Assembly: GCA_947331495.1 (NCBI GenBank)
Contig: CAMZOI010000004.1
Span: forward strand, 62,001 to 126,000
Length of the DNA: 64,000 nucleotides
DNA from: Erythrobacteraceae bacterium Alg239-R51
GTDB lineage: Bacteria; Pseudomonadota; Alphaproteobacteria; Sphingomonadales; Sphingomonadaceae
Reading direction: 5' to 3'
The position numbers were made by a program, and so were the translations under genes. How positions within the stretch are numbered: position 1 is the first letter of the stretch; every line of letters begins with the position of its first letter. The notes below the pieces were generated by a model, which saw only the letters and a program-made list of their open reading frames with translations, did not search any database and had not been told where the DNA came from. This document shows, one piece after another, positions 21,667 to 30,759 of this stretch.

Positions 21667-22338
21667 TCAAGCGGGCTCAGGACGTTCGCCGAACAGGGCA
21701 GTACCCACGCGGACATGGGTAGCGCCCAAGCGGATCGCCGTCTCGTAATCCCCGCTCATGCCCATGCTGCGCCCGTCCAGTTCATGATCGCGCGCCAGCT
21801 TGTCGAGGAATGCGAAGAACGGTGCGGGTTCGGTGTCGAGCGGTGGAATGCACATCAGCCCGGCAAGCGGGATTTGCGCTTCGCGCGCCTGGTCCAGCAG
21901 ATCGGGCAGCTTGTCGATCGGACAACCGCCCTTCTGGTCCTCCTTGCCGACATCCACCTGCACGAAGCAGGGCACGCGCTTGCCGAGCTTGTCGAACGCC
22001 TTCCCAAGCGCCTTGACGAGGCTGGACCGGTCAAGCGAATGGATGACATCGAACAGCGCGACCGCATCCTCGGCCTTGTTCGACTGGAGTTGGCCGACGA
22101 GATGTAGTTGCGCGTCCGGGAACCGATCGCGGAGCCCGGGCCATTTTGACTGCGCTTCCTGCACCCGGTTTTCGCCATAATGAACTTGACCCTGCTCCAG
22201 TAGCGGAATGATCGCTTCAGCCGGATGCATCTTGCTGACTGCGACGAGCGTGACCTCGTCCGGACTGCGACGGGCGATCTTGCAGGTCTTCTCGATATTC
22301 GCGCGGATGTCGTCGAGCGGTGTATCTGCTTTTTCCAT
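21667..22338 (-). CDS. YggS/PROSC-family pyridoxal phosphate homeostasis protein
   Basis: A 223-residue PLP-binding TIM-barrel protein of the YggS family, which buffers vitamin B6 and amino-acid pools without known catalysis. The PLP lysine lies in VAVSKMHPAEA. Other family blocks are HYGENRVQEAQSK, HLVGQLQSNKA, VQVDVGKEDQKGG and the C-terminal SMGMSGDYETAIRLGATHVR with RVGTALFG. Length is normal. It is divergent from the TenI-like gene with only 22 bp between start codons, and its -10 element must be the shared palindrome GCTATAGC at 22347-22354. Confidence 0.93.
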   Translation of the reverse strand: MEKADTPLDDIRANIEKTCKIARRSPDEVTLVAVSKMHPAEAIIPLLEQGQVHYGENRVQEAQSKWPGLRDRFPDAQLHLVGQLQSNKAEDAVALFDVIHSLDRSSLVKALGKAFDKLGKRVPCFVQVDVGKEDQKGGCPIDKLPDLLDQAREAQIPLAGLMCIPPLDTEPAPFFAFLDKLARDHELDGRSMGMSGDYETAIRLGATHVRVGTALFGERPEPA

Positions 22339-22346
22339 CGCGCTGC

Positions 22347-22354
22347 GCTATAGC
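22347..22354. promoter_or_regulatory. Symmetric -10 element in a 22-bp divergent gap
   Basis: The perfect palindrome GCTATAGC reads TATAGC on both strands. It stands 6 nt before the ATG of the TenI-like gene (22361) and 8 nt before the ATG of yggS (22338). As the whole intergenic gap is 22 bp, both promoters must use this element, with their -35 regions inside the opposite gene. No Shine-Dalgarno fits on either side, so both messages would be leaderless or nearly so. Clear -35 boxes are not visible. Confidence 0.45.
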
Positions 22355-22360
22355 GTGAAT

Positions 22361-22888
22361 ATGTCCGATAGAAAGTCTCTCCCCCTCCTCTGGCTGTTGA
22401 GCGACGCGCGAAACGACGCTCGGCTCGAATGCGCTCTGGCCGCGCTGCCGAGGAGATCAGGATTCGTTTTCCGTCATTATCACCTGAAGCCCGTTGAACG
22501 CCGCGCCCGTTTCGAAAAGCTGGCTCGCATTGCGCATAGTCGCGAACACATTGTCATTCTTTCTGGACCTGAAGATTGGGGTGCGGACGGAACGTATGGT
22601 TCGCCCGGTCGCCGCGGGCATGGCCTGCATCTCGCTACCGCACATGATGATGGAGAACTACAAGCCGCAATCGAGGCGCGGGCCGATGGAATATTCGTGT
22701 CGCCCGTTTTTCCGACCGCTTCCCATCCCGGAGCCGAAGTTCTCGGCGTCCGGGGTTTCCGCGCTCTTGCAAGGCGATCGACAGTGCCGGTAATTGCGTT
22801 GGGGGGCATGAGCCATGAACGTGCGCGCGAGATCGATTGGCCGCGCTGGGGGGCGATCGATGGACTCGTCTCGACGAACAGCGCTTGA
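22361..22888 (+). CDS. Thiamine phosphate synthase/TenI family protein
   Basis: A 175-residue TIM-barrel of the ThiE/TenI family. Recognisable parts are the LAATAHDDGELQAA-like central region, DGIFVSPVFPTASHPG, which corresponds to the phosphate- and thiazole-contact loop of the family, and the C-terminal VPVIALGGMS with AIDGLVSTNS. It is short for a full ThiE, and the N-terminal pyrimidine-contact residues are hard to find. A TenI-like thiazole tautomerase or a diverged paralogue is therefore as likely as a true thiamine phosphate synthase. No other thi gene is nearby. It is divergent from yggS and followed by ftsK 56 bp later. The start at 22361 is placed after the shared -10 element. Confidence 0.75.
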   Translation: MSDRKSLPLLWLLSDARNDARLECALAALPRRSGFVFRHYHLKPVERRARFEKLARIAHSREHIVILSGPEDWGADGTYGSPGRRGHGLHLATAHDDGELQAAIEARADGIFVSPVFPTASHPGAEVLGVRGFRALARRSTVPVIALGGMSHERAREIDWPRWGAIDGLVSTNSA

Positions 22889-22944
22889 CCTCGGACTCGC
22901 TGGCGACTCATACTACAACTACAGCACGGACAAGGGACGGACAA

Positions 22945-25281
22945 ATGGCCACGCGCGCAAGCGCCAAACCCGATTGGCGGGCGGCATTTCGCCGCTCATT
23001 TCGCCGCGCCACTCATCTGACGGGGGCCGCGCTGCTGTTCGCATTCCTGATCTTTTTGACCCTGTCGCTAGCGAGCTACGCCCAGACCGATCCCAGTGCC
23101 TCCACTGCGGCAAGCGGAACCAACATCTCCAACTGGATGGGAGCTAGCGGCGCATGGATGGCGGATCAGGCTTTCGGTTGGTTCGGTATATGCGCATTGT
23201 TGCTCCTGCCCCTGCTCTATATCGCGGCGCGCCGGTTATGGACCGGGGTCGAGAACGAAGAGGAAGAAGAAACGCCGGGCCGGTGGTGGGGCCCCTTCGC
23301 GATGCTGATAGCAGCCATGGTGCTGCTCGGAACGGTGCTTGCCCTGCTGTTCGAGCCTGCGTCAGTCAGTCTACCGGCAGGTTTGGGCGGACTTGCCGGT
23401 CTCCTTGGCGCTGGCGCGATCGAGGCGGTCGCAATGCGGTTCGACGGCGGCTTTTCCGGCTGGATCATAGGTTCGCTCGGGTTGGCCGCACTGGCGGCGG
23501 GCATCGCCCTCGTCACCCGCGTATTCGCGATCGACTGGGCGCAATTTCTGACCTTGCCGGGCTTTGTTAAACAGACGCGCACGTTGTCCGACCTCGACTT
23601 GCCGCTGGCGCCGAAGCGCCAGAAACGCGACCGGCGACCAGCCAGCGAGGACAGCGACACGGACGGCGAACCCATCGCCGTAGCGCGCCGTGCCCCCGAG
23701 ATCGCCGACCCCGCGCCGTCCCCCGCGCAGACGCGCCCTGCCCCAGCCAAGCAGCGCGACATGTTTGCCAATTACCAGCTGCCAAGCCACGATCTGCTAG
23801 ACGATGCACCGGAACACGCCGCCCCCAAACTCGACAAGATGGCGCTCGAGCGCAACGCACGTCTGCTGGAAAATGTACTCGATGATTTCAATGTGAAGGG
23901 TGAGATCACGGCCGTGCGCGCGGGACCGGTAGTGACCATGTACGAGCTCGAACCGGCGGCCGGTATCAAGGCCAGCAGGGTCGTTGGCCTGGCTGAAGAT
24001 ATCGCGCGGAACATGTCTGCCATCAGCGCACGCGTGTCGCCGATACCGGGTCGGACCGTGATCGGCATCGAACTGCCCAATGCGGACCGGCAAATGGTGA
24101 ACTACAAGGAGCTCGCCAATTCCGCCGCGTTCGTCGACAGCACGGGCTCGCTGCCGATGATCCTGGGCAAGGATATTGCCGGTGAACCGATCGTCGCCGA
24201 TCTTGCAGCCATGCCGCATCTGCTGGTCGCGGGTACCACCGGTTCGGGGAAATCGGTGGGACTCAATGCGATCCTGCTGTCGTTGCTATACCGCTTTACG
24301 CCTGACGAGTGCCGCTTGATCCTGATTGATCCCAAGGTGCTCGAACTCAAGACCTACGATGACATCCCGCACCTCCTCAGCCCAGTGGTAACCGAGCCGC
24401 ACAAGTCGGTCCGCGCGCTCAAGTGGGCGGTCGAGGAGATGGAAAAACGCTACCGGATGATGTCGAGCGTGAATTCACGCAACATCGCTGGATTCAACGA
24501 GAAAATTCGTACCGCAGCCGCCAAGGGCAAACCGCTTGGTCGCCGGGTGCAGACCGGCTTCGATCCGGAAACCGGCGAGGAGATCTACGAGGAAGAGCAG
24601 CTCGATTACCAGCCGCTGCCGCTGATCGTGTTGATCGTCGACGAACTGGCTGACCTGATGGTCACCGTTGGCAAGGAGATCGAGGTGCTGATCCAGCGCC
24701 TGTCGCAGAAATCGCGCGCGGCGGGCATTCATCTGATCATGGCAACACAGCGCCCGAGCGTCGATGTCATCACCGGCGTGATCAAGGCGAACCTGCCGAC
24801 CCGCATCAGCTTCAAGGTCACGAGCCGGATCGATAGCCGTACGATACTGGGCGAGCAGGGCGCCGAGCAACTGCTCGGCAAGGGCGACATGCTTTACAAG
24901 CCCAATACGGGGGCCATGGTCCGCGTGCACGGGCCGTTCGTCAGCGACGAAGAGGTCGAGAAGGTCGCTGACCACTGGCGTGCCCAAGGCAAGCCCGATT
25001 ATGTCGACGCGGTGACCGAGGAACCCGAAGATGGCGGTTACACGTTCGAGGACGAATTCACCGCCAGCGATGACCCGGACGAGCGTAAATACCGCCAGGC
25101 TTGCCAGATCGTGATCGAGAACCAGAAGGCGAGCGGAAGCTGGCTCCAGCGCCAGATGGGCGTAGGCTACAATACCGCCGCCAAGTGGATCGAGCGGATG
25201 GAAAGCGAAGGGCTGGTAGGGCCTGCCAATCATGTCGGACGCCGCGAAATCTTCCGCGACCAGGACGGCAATCCGATCTAG
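22945..25281 (+). CDS. ftsK: DNA translocase FtsK
   Basis: A septal motor that pumps chromosome ends apart and activates dimer resolution at dif. The 778-residue protein has four predicted N-terminal membrane helices (first about 190 residues), then a short Pro/Ala/Arg-rich linker. The motor follows with Walker A GTTGSGKSV near residue 431 and LIVLIVDELADLMV as Walker B. The C-terminal winged-helix gamma domain (about 710-778) contains SWLQRQMGVGYNTAAKWIERM, which would read KOPS sequences. The linker is much shorter than in E. coli FtsK, as in other alphaproteobacteria. The ATG at 22945 has an AAGGGACGG ribosome site; the upstream in-frame extension overlaps the TenI-like gene and is not used. 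Confidence 0.96.
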   Translation: MATRASAKPDWRAAFRRSFRRATHLTGAALLFAFLIFLTLSLASYAQTDPSASTAASGTNISNWMGASGAWMADQAFGWFGICALLLLPLLYIAARRLWTGVENEEEEETPGRWWGPFAMLIAAMVLLGTVLALLFEPASVSLPAGLGGLAGLLGAGAIEAVAMRFDGGFSGWIIGSLGLAALAAGIALVTRVFAIDWAQFLTLPGFVKQTRTLSDLDLPLAPKRQKRDRRPASEDSDTDGEPIAVARRAPEIADPAPSPAQTRPAPAKQRDMFANYQLPSHDLLDDAPEHAAPKLDKMALERNARLLENVLDDFNVKGEITAVRAGPVVTMYELEPAAGIKASRVVGLAEDIARNMSAISARVSPIPGRTVIGIELPNADRQMVNYKELANSAAFVDSTGSLPMILGKDIAGEPIVADLAAMPHLLVAGTTGSGKSVGLNAILLSLLYRFTPDECRLILIDPKVLELKTYDDIPHLLSPVVTEPHKSVRALKWAVEEMEKRYRMMSSVNSRNIAGFNEKIRTAAAKGKPLGRRVQTGFDPETGEEIYEEEQLDYQPLPLIVLIVDELADLMVTVGKEIEVLIQRLSQKSRAAGIHLIMATQRPSVDVITGVIKANLPTRISFKVTSRIDSRTILGEQGAEQLLGKGDMLYKPNTGAMVRVHGPFVSDEEVEKVADHWRAQGKPDYVDAVTEEPEDGGYTFEDEFTASDDPDERKYRQACQIVIENQKASGSWLQRQMGVGYNTAAKWIERMESEGLVGPANHVGRREIFRDQDGNPI

Positions 25282-25291
25282 ATGCCGGCCC

Positions 25292-26833
25292 ATGGCTGAT
25301 TCCGCAGGAACCGTTTCCGACCAGACTCCTCTGCGTGAACCGCCCGGCTGGGTGCACAGCCCCCTTGGCAGGGCGCTCGTTCCGCTGCGACGCTGGTGGG
25401 TCGACAGCGTGGTCGAAGGGGTCGACCACACCGCCGTGATCGCCAAGGTGGCGAGCGAGAGCCGGACCAGCCCTCGCTACATCTTCATGACGATGATGTC
25501 GGCCGGCATCGCGATCCTCGGGATGCTGCTGTCTTCCCCCGCAGTGGTCATCGGAGCCATGCTGTTGTCGCCGTTGATGAGCCCGATCCTGGGCGCTGGC
25601 TTCGCGCTCGCGACCGGCAAGGTGAAATGGTTGCAGATCAGCATACGCGCGCTTGCGATCGGGACAATCGCAGGCATAGCATTTACGGCTCTGATCGTAC
25701 TTGTCTCGCCCCTGAAGACGGTCACGCCGGAAATTGCCGCGCGTACGCAACCCAATCTGTTCGATCTGCTGGTAGCCTTGTTCTCCTCTCTGGCAGGCTC
25801 CTATGCGATGATCCGCGGTCGCGAGGGCACAATCGTCGGAGTGGCCATCGCCACCGCTCTGATGCCACCGCTCGCCGCCGTCGGCTATGGTCTGGCAACG
25901 CTCAACTGGACCGTTTTCGGCGGCGCACTCGCGTTGTACGTGACCAACTTCCTGACCATCGCCCTTACCGCGACAGTCATGGCGCGACTCTACGGCTTCC
26001 GGACCGATCTTTCGACGAGGCAGGGCTGGTTTCAGAATGTCGGAATATTCCTGGTCTTCATCGCCCTGGCCATTCCACTCGGCTTTTCGCTCCGCCAGAT
26101 CGCGTTCGAAGCGAATTCGCAGCGGGTGGTGCAGGAAGCGATTGCGGAAAGCTTTCCCGAAAATGCCCGGGTCAGCGACGTCGCCATAGACTGGGATAGC
26201 GAGCCCGCCTCTGTCAGCGCCACGGTATTCACGCCGCAATTCAATTCGAACGCCAATACCGAAATTGTTCGGCGTCTGACCCGCAGGTTCGATACGCCGG
26301 TCGCGGTCGCGCTCGATCAGTTTCGTGTCGGTGCCGATCCCGGCGCGGCGGAGGAGGCGCAATTGGCAAAGGCTCGCGCAGAGCAGCAGGAAGCTGCCAG
26401 TGAAGCACAGATCGACGCGATGATCGACAGACTTGCCCTGATCGCCGGAAAAGACCGCGCGGCCGTGACAGTCGACCGCGACAACCGCCGGGCATCTGTA
26501 GAGGCAGCGGCGCTCCCCGGGCTGACCCTTGCCGGTTGGCGCCTTTTGGAACGAAGGATCGCCGAGTCCACGCCTGAATGGTCGGTCGAGCTTCGTCCAC
26601 CCTTGCTCGCCCTACCCCCCATAACCGTGACCGAAGGCGAAACGGATAGCGAAGCAAGACAGGCTGTCCTGTGGGCCGTGCAGCGGCTCTCGCTTCCCGT
26701 GACCATCGCCGGTGGCGGCGAGGCAGGCGAATCACTGGTCGCCGCCTTGCGCACTCGGGGCGCGAACGTGACACAAGCGGAAGAAGGCTCAGCCGACCAG
26801 ATCGATGTCCGGTGGCAGGCGCTGCCGCAATAA
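25292..26833 (+). CDS. DUF389 (TIGR00341-type) multi-pass membrane protein
   Basis: A 513-residue inner-membrane protein. The DUF389 core covers roughly residues 55-260, with alternating hydrophobic helices and the conserved FMTMMSAGIAILGMLLSSPA and GAMLLSPLMSPILGAG blocks. A long cytosolic or periplasmic C-terminal half follows, with acidic and alanine-rich sequence from about 350. The biochemical role of the family is not established; transport or osmotic functions have been suggested. It starts 10 bp after the ftsK stop and has no strong ribosome site, which suggests translational coupling to ftsK. Confidence 0.85.
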   Translation: MADSAGTVSDQTPLREPPGWVHSPLGRALVPLRRWWVDSVVEGVDHTAVIAKVASESRTSPRYIFMTMMSAGIAILGMLLSSPAVVIGAMLLSPLMSPILGAGFALATGKVKWLQISIRALAIGTIAGIAFTALIVLVSPLKTVTPEIAARTQPNLFDLLVALFSSLAGSYAMIRGREGTIVGVAIATALMPPLAAVGYGLATLNWTVFGGALALYVTNFLTIALTATVMARLYGFRTDLSTRQGWFQNVGIFLVFIALAIPLGFSLRQIAFEANSQRVVQEAIAESFPENARVSDVAIDWDSEPASVSATVFTPQFNSNANTEIVRRLTRRFDTPVAVALDQFRVGADPGAAEEAQLAKARAEQQEAASEAQIDAMIDRLALIAGKDRAAVTVDRDNRRASVEAAALPGLTLAGWRLLERRIAESTPEWSVELRPPLLALPPITVTEGETDSEARQAVLWAVQRLSLPVTIAGGGEAGESLVAALRTRGANVTQAEEGSADQIDVRWQALPQ

Positions 26834-26909
26834 CATTACAAAGGCCGTGCCGATACTTGCCGCGCAGCCACGGGCGCCGTAACGGCCCGTGAAAGAAGGA
26901 GTGCTCCCC

Positions 26910-28025
26910 ATGCGCATCGGTTGCCCTAAGGAAATCAAGAACCACGAATATCGCGTTGGCCTGACGCCGGAGAGCGCGCGCGAACTGGTGTTGCAGGGCA
27001 ACGAGGTCTGGATCGAAACACAGGCCGGTTGCGGAATCGATGCGACGGACGAACAATACGTCGCTGCCGGAGCGAAGATAGTCGACGGTCCGGATACTAT
27101 CTTCGCCGAGTGCGAAATGGTGGTAAAGGTCAAGGAGCCGCAGGCTGTCGAACGCAAGAGACTCCGCGAAGGCCAGATCCTCTATACTTATCTTCACCTT
27201 GCTCCCGATGCGGACCAGACAAGGGAGCTGGTCGAAAGCGGCGTGACCGCGATAGCCTACGAAACCGTCACTGGACCGCGCGGGCAGTTGCCGCTGCTCA
27301 AGCCGATGAGCCAGGTGGCCGGTCGCATGAGTGTCCAGGCCGGTGCGAGCGCGCTCGAAAAGGCGCATGGCGGACGGGGTGTGCTACTGGGCGGGGTACC
27401 GGGGGTTATGCCGGGCAAGGTCGTTGTGATTGGTGGCGGTGTCGCCGGATTCAACGCCGCGCAAATGGCAGTCGGCCTAGGCGCCGATGTCACGATTCTC
27501 GATCGAGACCCAGAGGTTCTGGAAAAGGTCGGCACCCACTTCGAAGCACGGGCGAGTACGCGCTTCTCCAACCACGCCAACCTCTACGATGCCGTTACCA
27601 ATGCAGACCTCGTCATTGGTGCGGTGCTGATCCCGGGGGCGGCCGCGCCAAAGCTCGTAACGCGCGAAATGCTCAAGGACATGCAGAAGGGTGCCGTTCT
27701 GGTCGATATCGCTATCGACCAAGGGGGCTGCTTCGAAACCTCCAAGCCCACCACCCATGCCGAGCCGACCTACGTGGTCGACGAGATCGTGCATTACTGC
27801 GTTGCCAACATGCCAGGCGCAGTGGCGCGTACGAGCACCTATGCGCTCAACAACGTCACGCTGCCCCATGCCCTGCGCATCGCGCGGATGGGGTGGAAGG
27901 GTGCGCTTGCCGCCGACCCTTACCTAGCTGAGGGTCTCAACGTGCATCAGGGCGAGATCACCTACGAGGCGGTAGCAACGGAACTTGGCTATGATTATCG
28001 CCCGGTGGCCGAGCTTCTAACCTGA
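26910..28025 (+). CDS. ald: Alanine dehydrogenase
   Basis: This NAD-dependent enzyme interconverts L-alanine with pyruvate and ammonia. At 371 residues it has the canonical length. The N-terminus [20 protein letters not shown] holds substrate residues. [20 protein letters not shown] follows, and the Rossmann loop is [17 protein letters not shown]. The ATG at 26910 has AAGGAG 8 nt upstream; a GTG seven codons earlier is in frame but overlaps that ribosome site. It converges on the thioesterase gene, and their 3' ends overlap by 9 bp. No Lrp-type regulator is adjacent. Confidence 0.97.
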   Translation: MRIGCPKEIKNHEYRVGLTPESARELVLQGNEVWIETQAGCGIDATDEQYVAAGAKIVDGPDTIFAECEMVVKVKEPQAVERKRLREGQILYTYLHLAPDADQTRELVESGVTAIAYETVTGPRGQLPLLKPMSQVAGRMSVQAGASALEKAHGGRGVLLGGVPGVMPGKVVVIGGGVAGFNAAQMAVGLGADVTILDRDPEVLEKVGTHFEARASTRFSNHANLYDAVTNADLVIGAVLIPGAAAPKLVTREMLKDMQKGAVLVDIAIDQGGCFETSKPTTHAEPTYVVDEIVHYCVANMPGAVARTSTYALNNVTLPHALRIARMGWKGALAADPYLAEGLNVHQGEITYEAVATELGYDYRPVAELLT

Positions 28026-28361
28026 AACGAACGGGGCGAGCACTTCGGGCCGGACCCGCACGGGGCGTCCGGTTCCTCGATCGAGCATGGCCCAGGTGGT
28101 CGCGGCGCTGACCAGCACCTTTTTTGCGCTGTCACGAAATTCGACCCTTCGAACTGATTTTGCGCCGTGTGCCCCGCCCTCGATCCAGGTTTCGCCGGTC
28201 GCGGTCTCGCCGGCATCGATATTGCCGCGATAGTCGATTTCGTGCCTGACCACGAGCCAGACGAATTGTTCGCGGTCCTGGACCCGCGCCGCCGTATCCC
28301 AATGCGCGGTTGCCATGTCCTGAATCCATTGCACCCAAACCGCATTGTTGACGTGCCCCAT
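28017..28361 (-). CDS. Acyl-CoA thioesterase (4-hydroxybenzoyl-CoA thioesterase-like hotdog), start uncertain
   Basis: A hotdog-fold thioesterase of the YbgC/4HBT group. The first canonical start codon gives 114 residues, beginning MGHVNNAVWVQWIQDMA. In relatives the catalytic block reads DEMGHVNN and is preceded by a first beta strand. That strand is visible here upstream in the same frame as FTAEPRHIDE, so the true protein must begin earlier. Between it and the in-frame TAG at 28425-28427, however, there is no ATG, GTG or TTG. An ATC at 28410-28412 would give the expected N-terminus. A seven-A run (minus strand) lies in the same place and one extra A would join a GTG-started frame. The TAG is the stop codon of the upstream peptidase, in the same frame. 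Confidence 0.75.
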   Translation of the reverse strand: MGHVNNAVWVQWIQDMATAHWDTAARVQDREQFVWLVVRHEIDYRGNIDAGETATGETWIEGGAHGAKSVRRVEFRDSAKKVLVSAATTWAMLDRGTGRPVRVRPEVLAPFVSG

Positions 28362-28424
28362 CTCGTCAATGTGGCGCGGCTCGGCGGTAAAGTTTTTTTG
28401 GAAGCGCGAGATTGTCTGCGGGCC

Positions 28425-30617
28425 CTATCGTTTTGCCATTTGCGGATCGTCACTCATGCCCATCTGCCAGAGGATGAAGGCGTATTCCTCCGCCACTTCG
28501 TAGACTGAGTTCCAGCGGCCCGACTTGCCGCCATGGCCTGCGCCCATGTTGGTCTTGAGCAGCAGTTCGTTGTCATCGGTCTTGGTATCGCGCAGTCTGG
28601 CGACCCACTTTGCCGGTTCCCAATAGGTCACGCGCGGATCGTTCAGTCCTGCCGTCACCAGTAGCGGCGGGTAATCCTGCGCCTTGACCTGATCGTAAGG
28701 CGAATAAGAGAGGATATAGGCAAAGGCCGTCTTGTCCTCGATCGGATTGCCCCATTCCTGCCATTCGCCGGGCGTCAGTGGCAGATCCTCGTCGAGCATG
28801 GTGTTGAGCACATCGACGAAGGGCACATGCGCCACTACGGCGCCGAACAGTTCGGGCGACTGGTTGATTACCGCTCCCATCAGCTCGCCTCCGGCAGAAC
28901 CGCCGCTGGCCGTAATTTTACCTTCCTGGGTATAACCCTGCGCGATCAGACCGCGCCCCGCATCGACAAAATCGTTGAAGGTGTTGGCCCGCTCGAACAG
29001 TTTGCCCTGCAGGTACCAGCGCCGTCCCAGATCGTCCCCACCGCGGATATGTGCGATAGCATAGGCAAAGCCGCGGTCGACGAGGCTCAATCGCGTGGTC
29101 GAGAAGCCCGGCGGCACGGCATAGCCATAGGATCCGTAGGCATAGAGATGCACCGGTCCGCTGGCGGGGCGATCCTTGCGCCGGACAATGCTGACCGGGA
29201 TCAACGTCCCGTCGCGCGCTTCAACCTCGATCCGCTCGGTGACATAGACATTGGCGTCGTAGCCGCTCGGAATTTCCTGCTGCTTGAGCAGTTCGAGCGC
29301 TCCGCTCGCGACATCGTAATCGTAAACCGAATCCGGCGTCACCATGCTTTCGTAGGAAAGGCGGAGCCTGGCTTGATCGTATTCCGGATTGTTGGACAGC
29401 CCGGCATCGTAGCTCGCTTCGGGAAAGGATATCGCTTTGGCCTGCTCGGGCGAATCATAACTGCGGATCTGGACCTGATCGAGGCCGTTGAGGCGCCCTT
29501 CGGTCACGAAGTAGTCCTTGAACAGGTCGAAATCGGTCAGGTAGAATTCGTTCGAACCGTCGAGCACGGTCGACCAGTCCCCCGGCGCTTGCAGACCAGC
29601 CTTGGCGAGCCGGAAATTGATATGCTCGTCATTCGTCAGCACGAACAATTCTCCGTCGCGCACATCGACCGAGTATTCGACGCCCTTCTTGCGCGGCTTG
29701 ACGAGGATCTGCTCGCCGGTCGGGTCATCTGCGCGCACAAGGCGAACTTCGCTTGTCTCGTTGTCGCCGGTGGCGATGATTAGCCAGTCTTCCTGCGCCG
29801 AAAGGCCGCTATCGACCCGGAAGCTCTCATCGCCCTCGGTATAGATTTCGATGTCGTCCGAAACTGGCGTGCCTAGCTTATGCAGACGCGCGTTGAGGAC
29901 CCGCCAGTTCTCGTTCGCCTTGCCGTATACGAGTGCGGTGTCGTTCGCGACCCACGTCAGGCCCGTAAGCGTTTCGGGTATTTCGTCAGGCAGCAATTCG
30001 CCCGTCTGCAAATCCTTGATTCGCGCAGTAAACCGCTCCGAACCATCGGTGTCGGCTGAATAGGCGAGATAGCGTCCGTTCTGGGAAACCGAGAATGCTC
30101 CGAGGCGGAAATACTCCAGACCTTCGGCCAGTTCGTTCTCGTCGAGCAGCAATTGAGCCTGGTCGCCGCCAACCGGCGCCTCGTCATCGCTAAGGACAGG
30201 CTTGCGGTAATATTTGCGATACTGCGCGCCTTCTTCGAATTCAGACCAGTAAAGCCAGTCACCGTCCTTCTGCGGCACCGTGCTCTCGTCCTCCTTGATG
30301 CGCGCCTTCATCTCCTCGAACAACGTATCGACGAGCGTTTGCTGAGGCTGCATCCGTGCTCCGAACCAGGCGTTCTCCGCCTTTAGGTAATCAAGCACAT
30401 CCTCATCGTCGATGGCCGGATAGGACTTGTCGTGCAGCCAGTTGTAGGGATCGGAAATGGTGATCCCGTGATGCGTGTAACTGTGTTCGCGTTTTTCGGC
30501 GATCGGCGGCGAAGTCGGCTGTGTCACTGCGTTCCCTTCGAGGGTCTGGGCGATGGATGGCGCGGGAAGCGCCAGAGCGACGGCAGATAGGAAGGGTGCC
30601 AGTTGCTTGAAAGCCAT
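28425..30617 (-). CDS. Exported prolyl oligopeptidase family serine peptidase (oligopeptidase B-like, S9A)
   Basis: A 730-residue S9 peptidase. An N-terminal signal peptide (MAFKQLAPFLSAVALALPAPSIAQ) suggests export, whereas E. coli oligopeptidase B is cytosolic. The beta-propeller domain covers the first two thirds. The hydrolase domain shows ITASGGSAGGELMGAVIN with the nucleophile serine, PLLVTAGLNDPRVTYWEPAKW with the aspartate, and NMGAGHGGKSGRW with the histidine. It should cut short peptides after basic residues. The ATG at 30617 follows a GGAGAG site; a start eight codons earlier gives a poorer signal peptide. It is divergent from aminopeptidase P, pairing two peptide-degrading enzymes. 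Confidence 0.92.
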   Translation of the reverse strand: MAFKQLAPFLSAVALALPAPSIAQTLEGNAVTQPTSPPIAEKREHSYTHHGITISDPYNWLHDKSYPAIDDEDVLDYLKAENAWFGARMQPQQTLVDTLFEEMKARIKEDESTVPQKDGDWLYWSEFEEGAQYRKYYRKPVLSDDEAPVGGDQAQLLLDENELAEGLEYFRLGAFSVSQNGRYLAYSADTDGSERFTARIKDLQTGELLPDEIPETLTGLTWVANDTALVYGKANENWRVLNARLHKLGTPVSDDIEIYTEGDESFRVDSGLSAQEDWLIIATGDNETSEVRLVRADDPTGEQILVKPRKKGVEYSVDVRDGELFVLTNDEHINFRLAKAGLQAPGDWSTVLDGSNEFYLTDFDLFKDYFVTEGRLNGLDQVQIRSYDSPEQAKAISFPEASYDAGLSNNPEYDQARLRLSYESMVTPDSVYDYDVASGALELLKQQEIPSGYDANVYVTERIEVEARDGTLIPVSIVRRKDRPASGPVHLYAYGSYGYAVPPGFSTTRLSLVDRGFAYAIAHIRGGDDLGRRWYLQGKLFERANTFNDFVDAGRGLIAQGYTQEGKITASGGSAGGELMGAVINQSPELFGAVVAHVPFVDVLNTMLDEDLPLTPGEWQEWGNPIEDKTAFAYILSYSPYDQVKAQDYPPLLVTAGLNDPRVTYWEPAKWVARLRDTKTDDNELLLKTNMGAGHGGKSGRWNSVYEVAEEYAFILWQMGMSDDPQMAKR

Positions 30618-30759
30618 GGTTCTCTCCATCGCGTGCCGCAAAACTGGAAAGGTGCCGCGCGCACGCCTACATTGACTACACGATTAAGCGGCGGCGAGTC
30701 CTGCCGCAAGCGCCGTGTCGTCATTCATGCGATCGGCACCGATAAAAGGATTTTGACCC

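Noticed and set aside
25058-26362. 434-codon open frame on the minus strand
   Set aside because: It overlaps the end of ftsK and the DUF389 gene on the other strand and shows only low-complexity Arg/Gly/Asp sequence.
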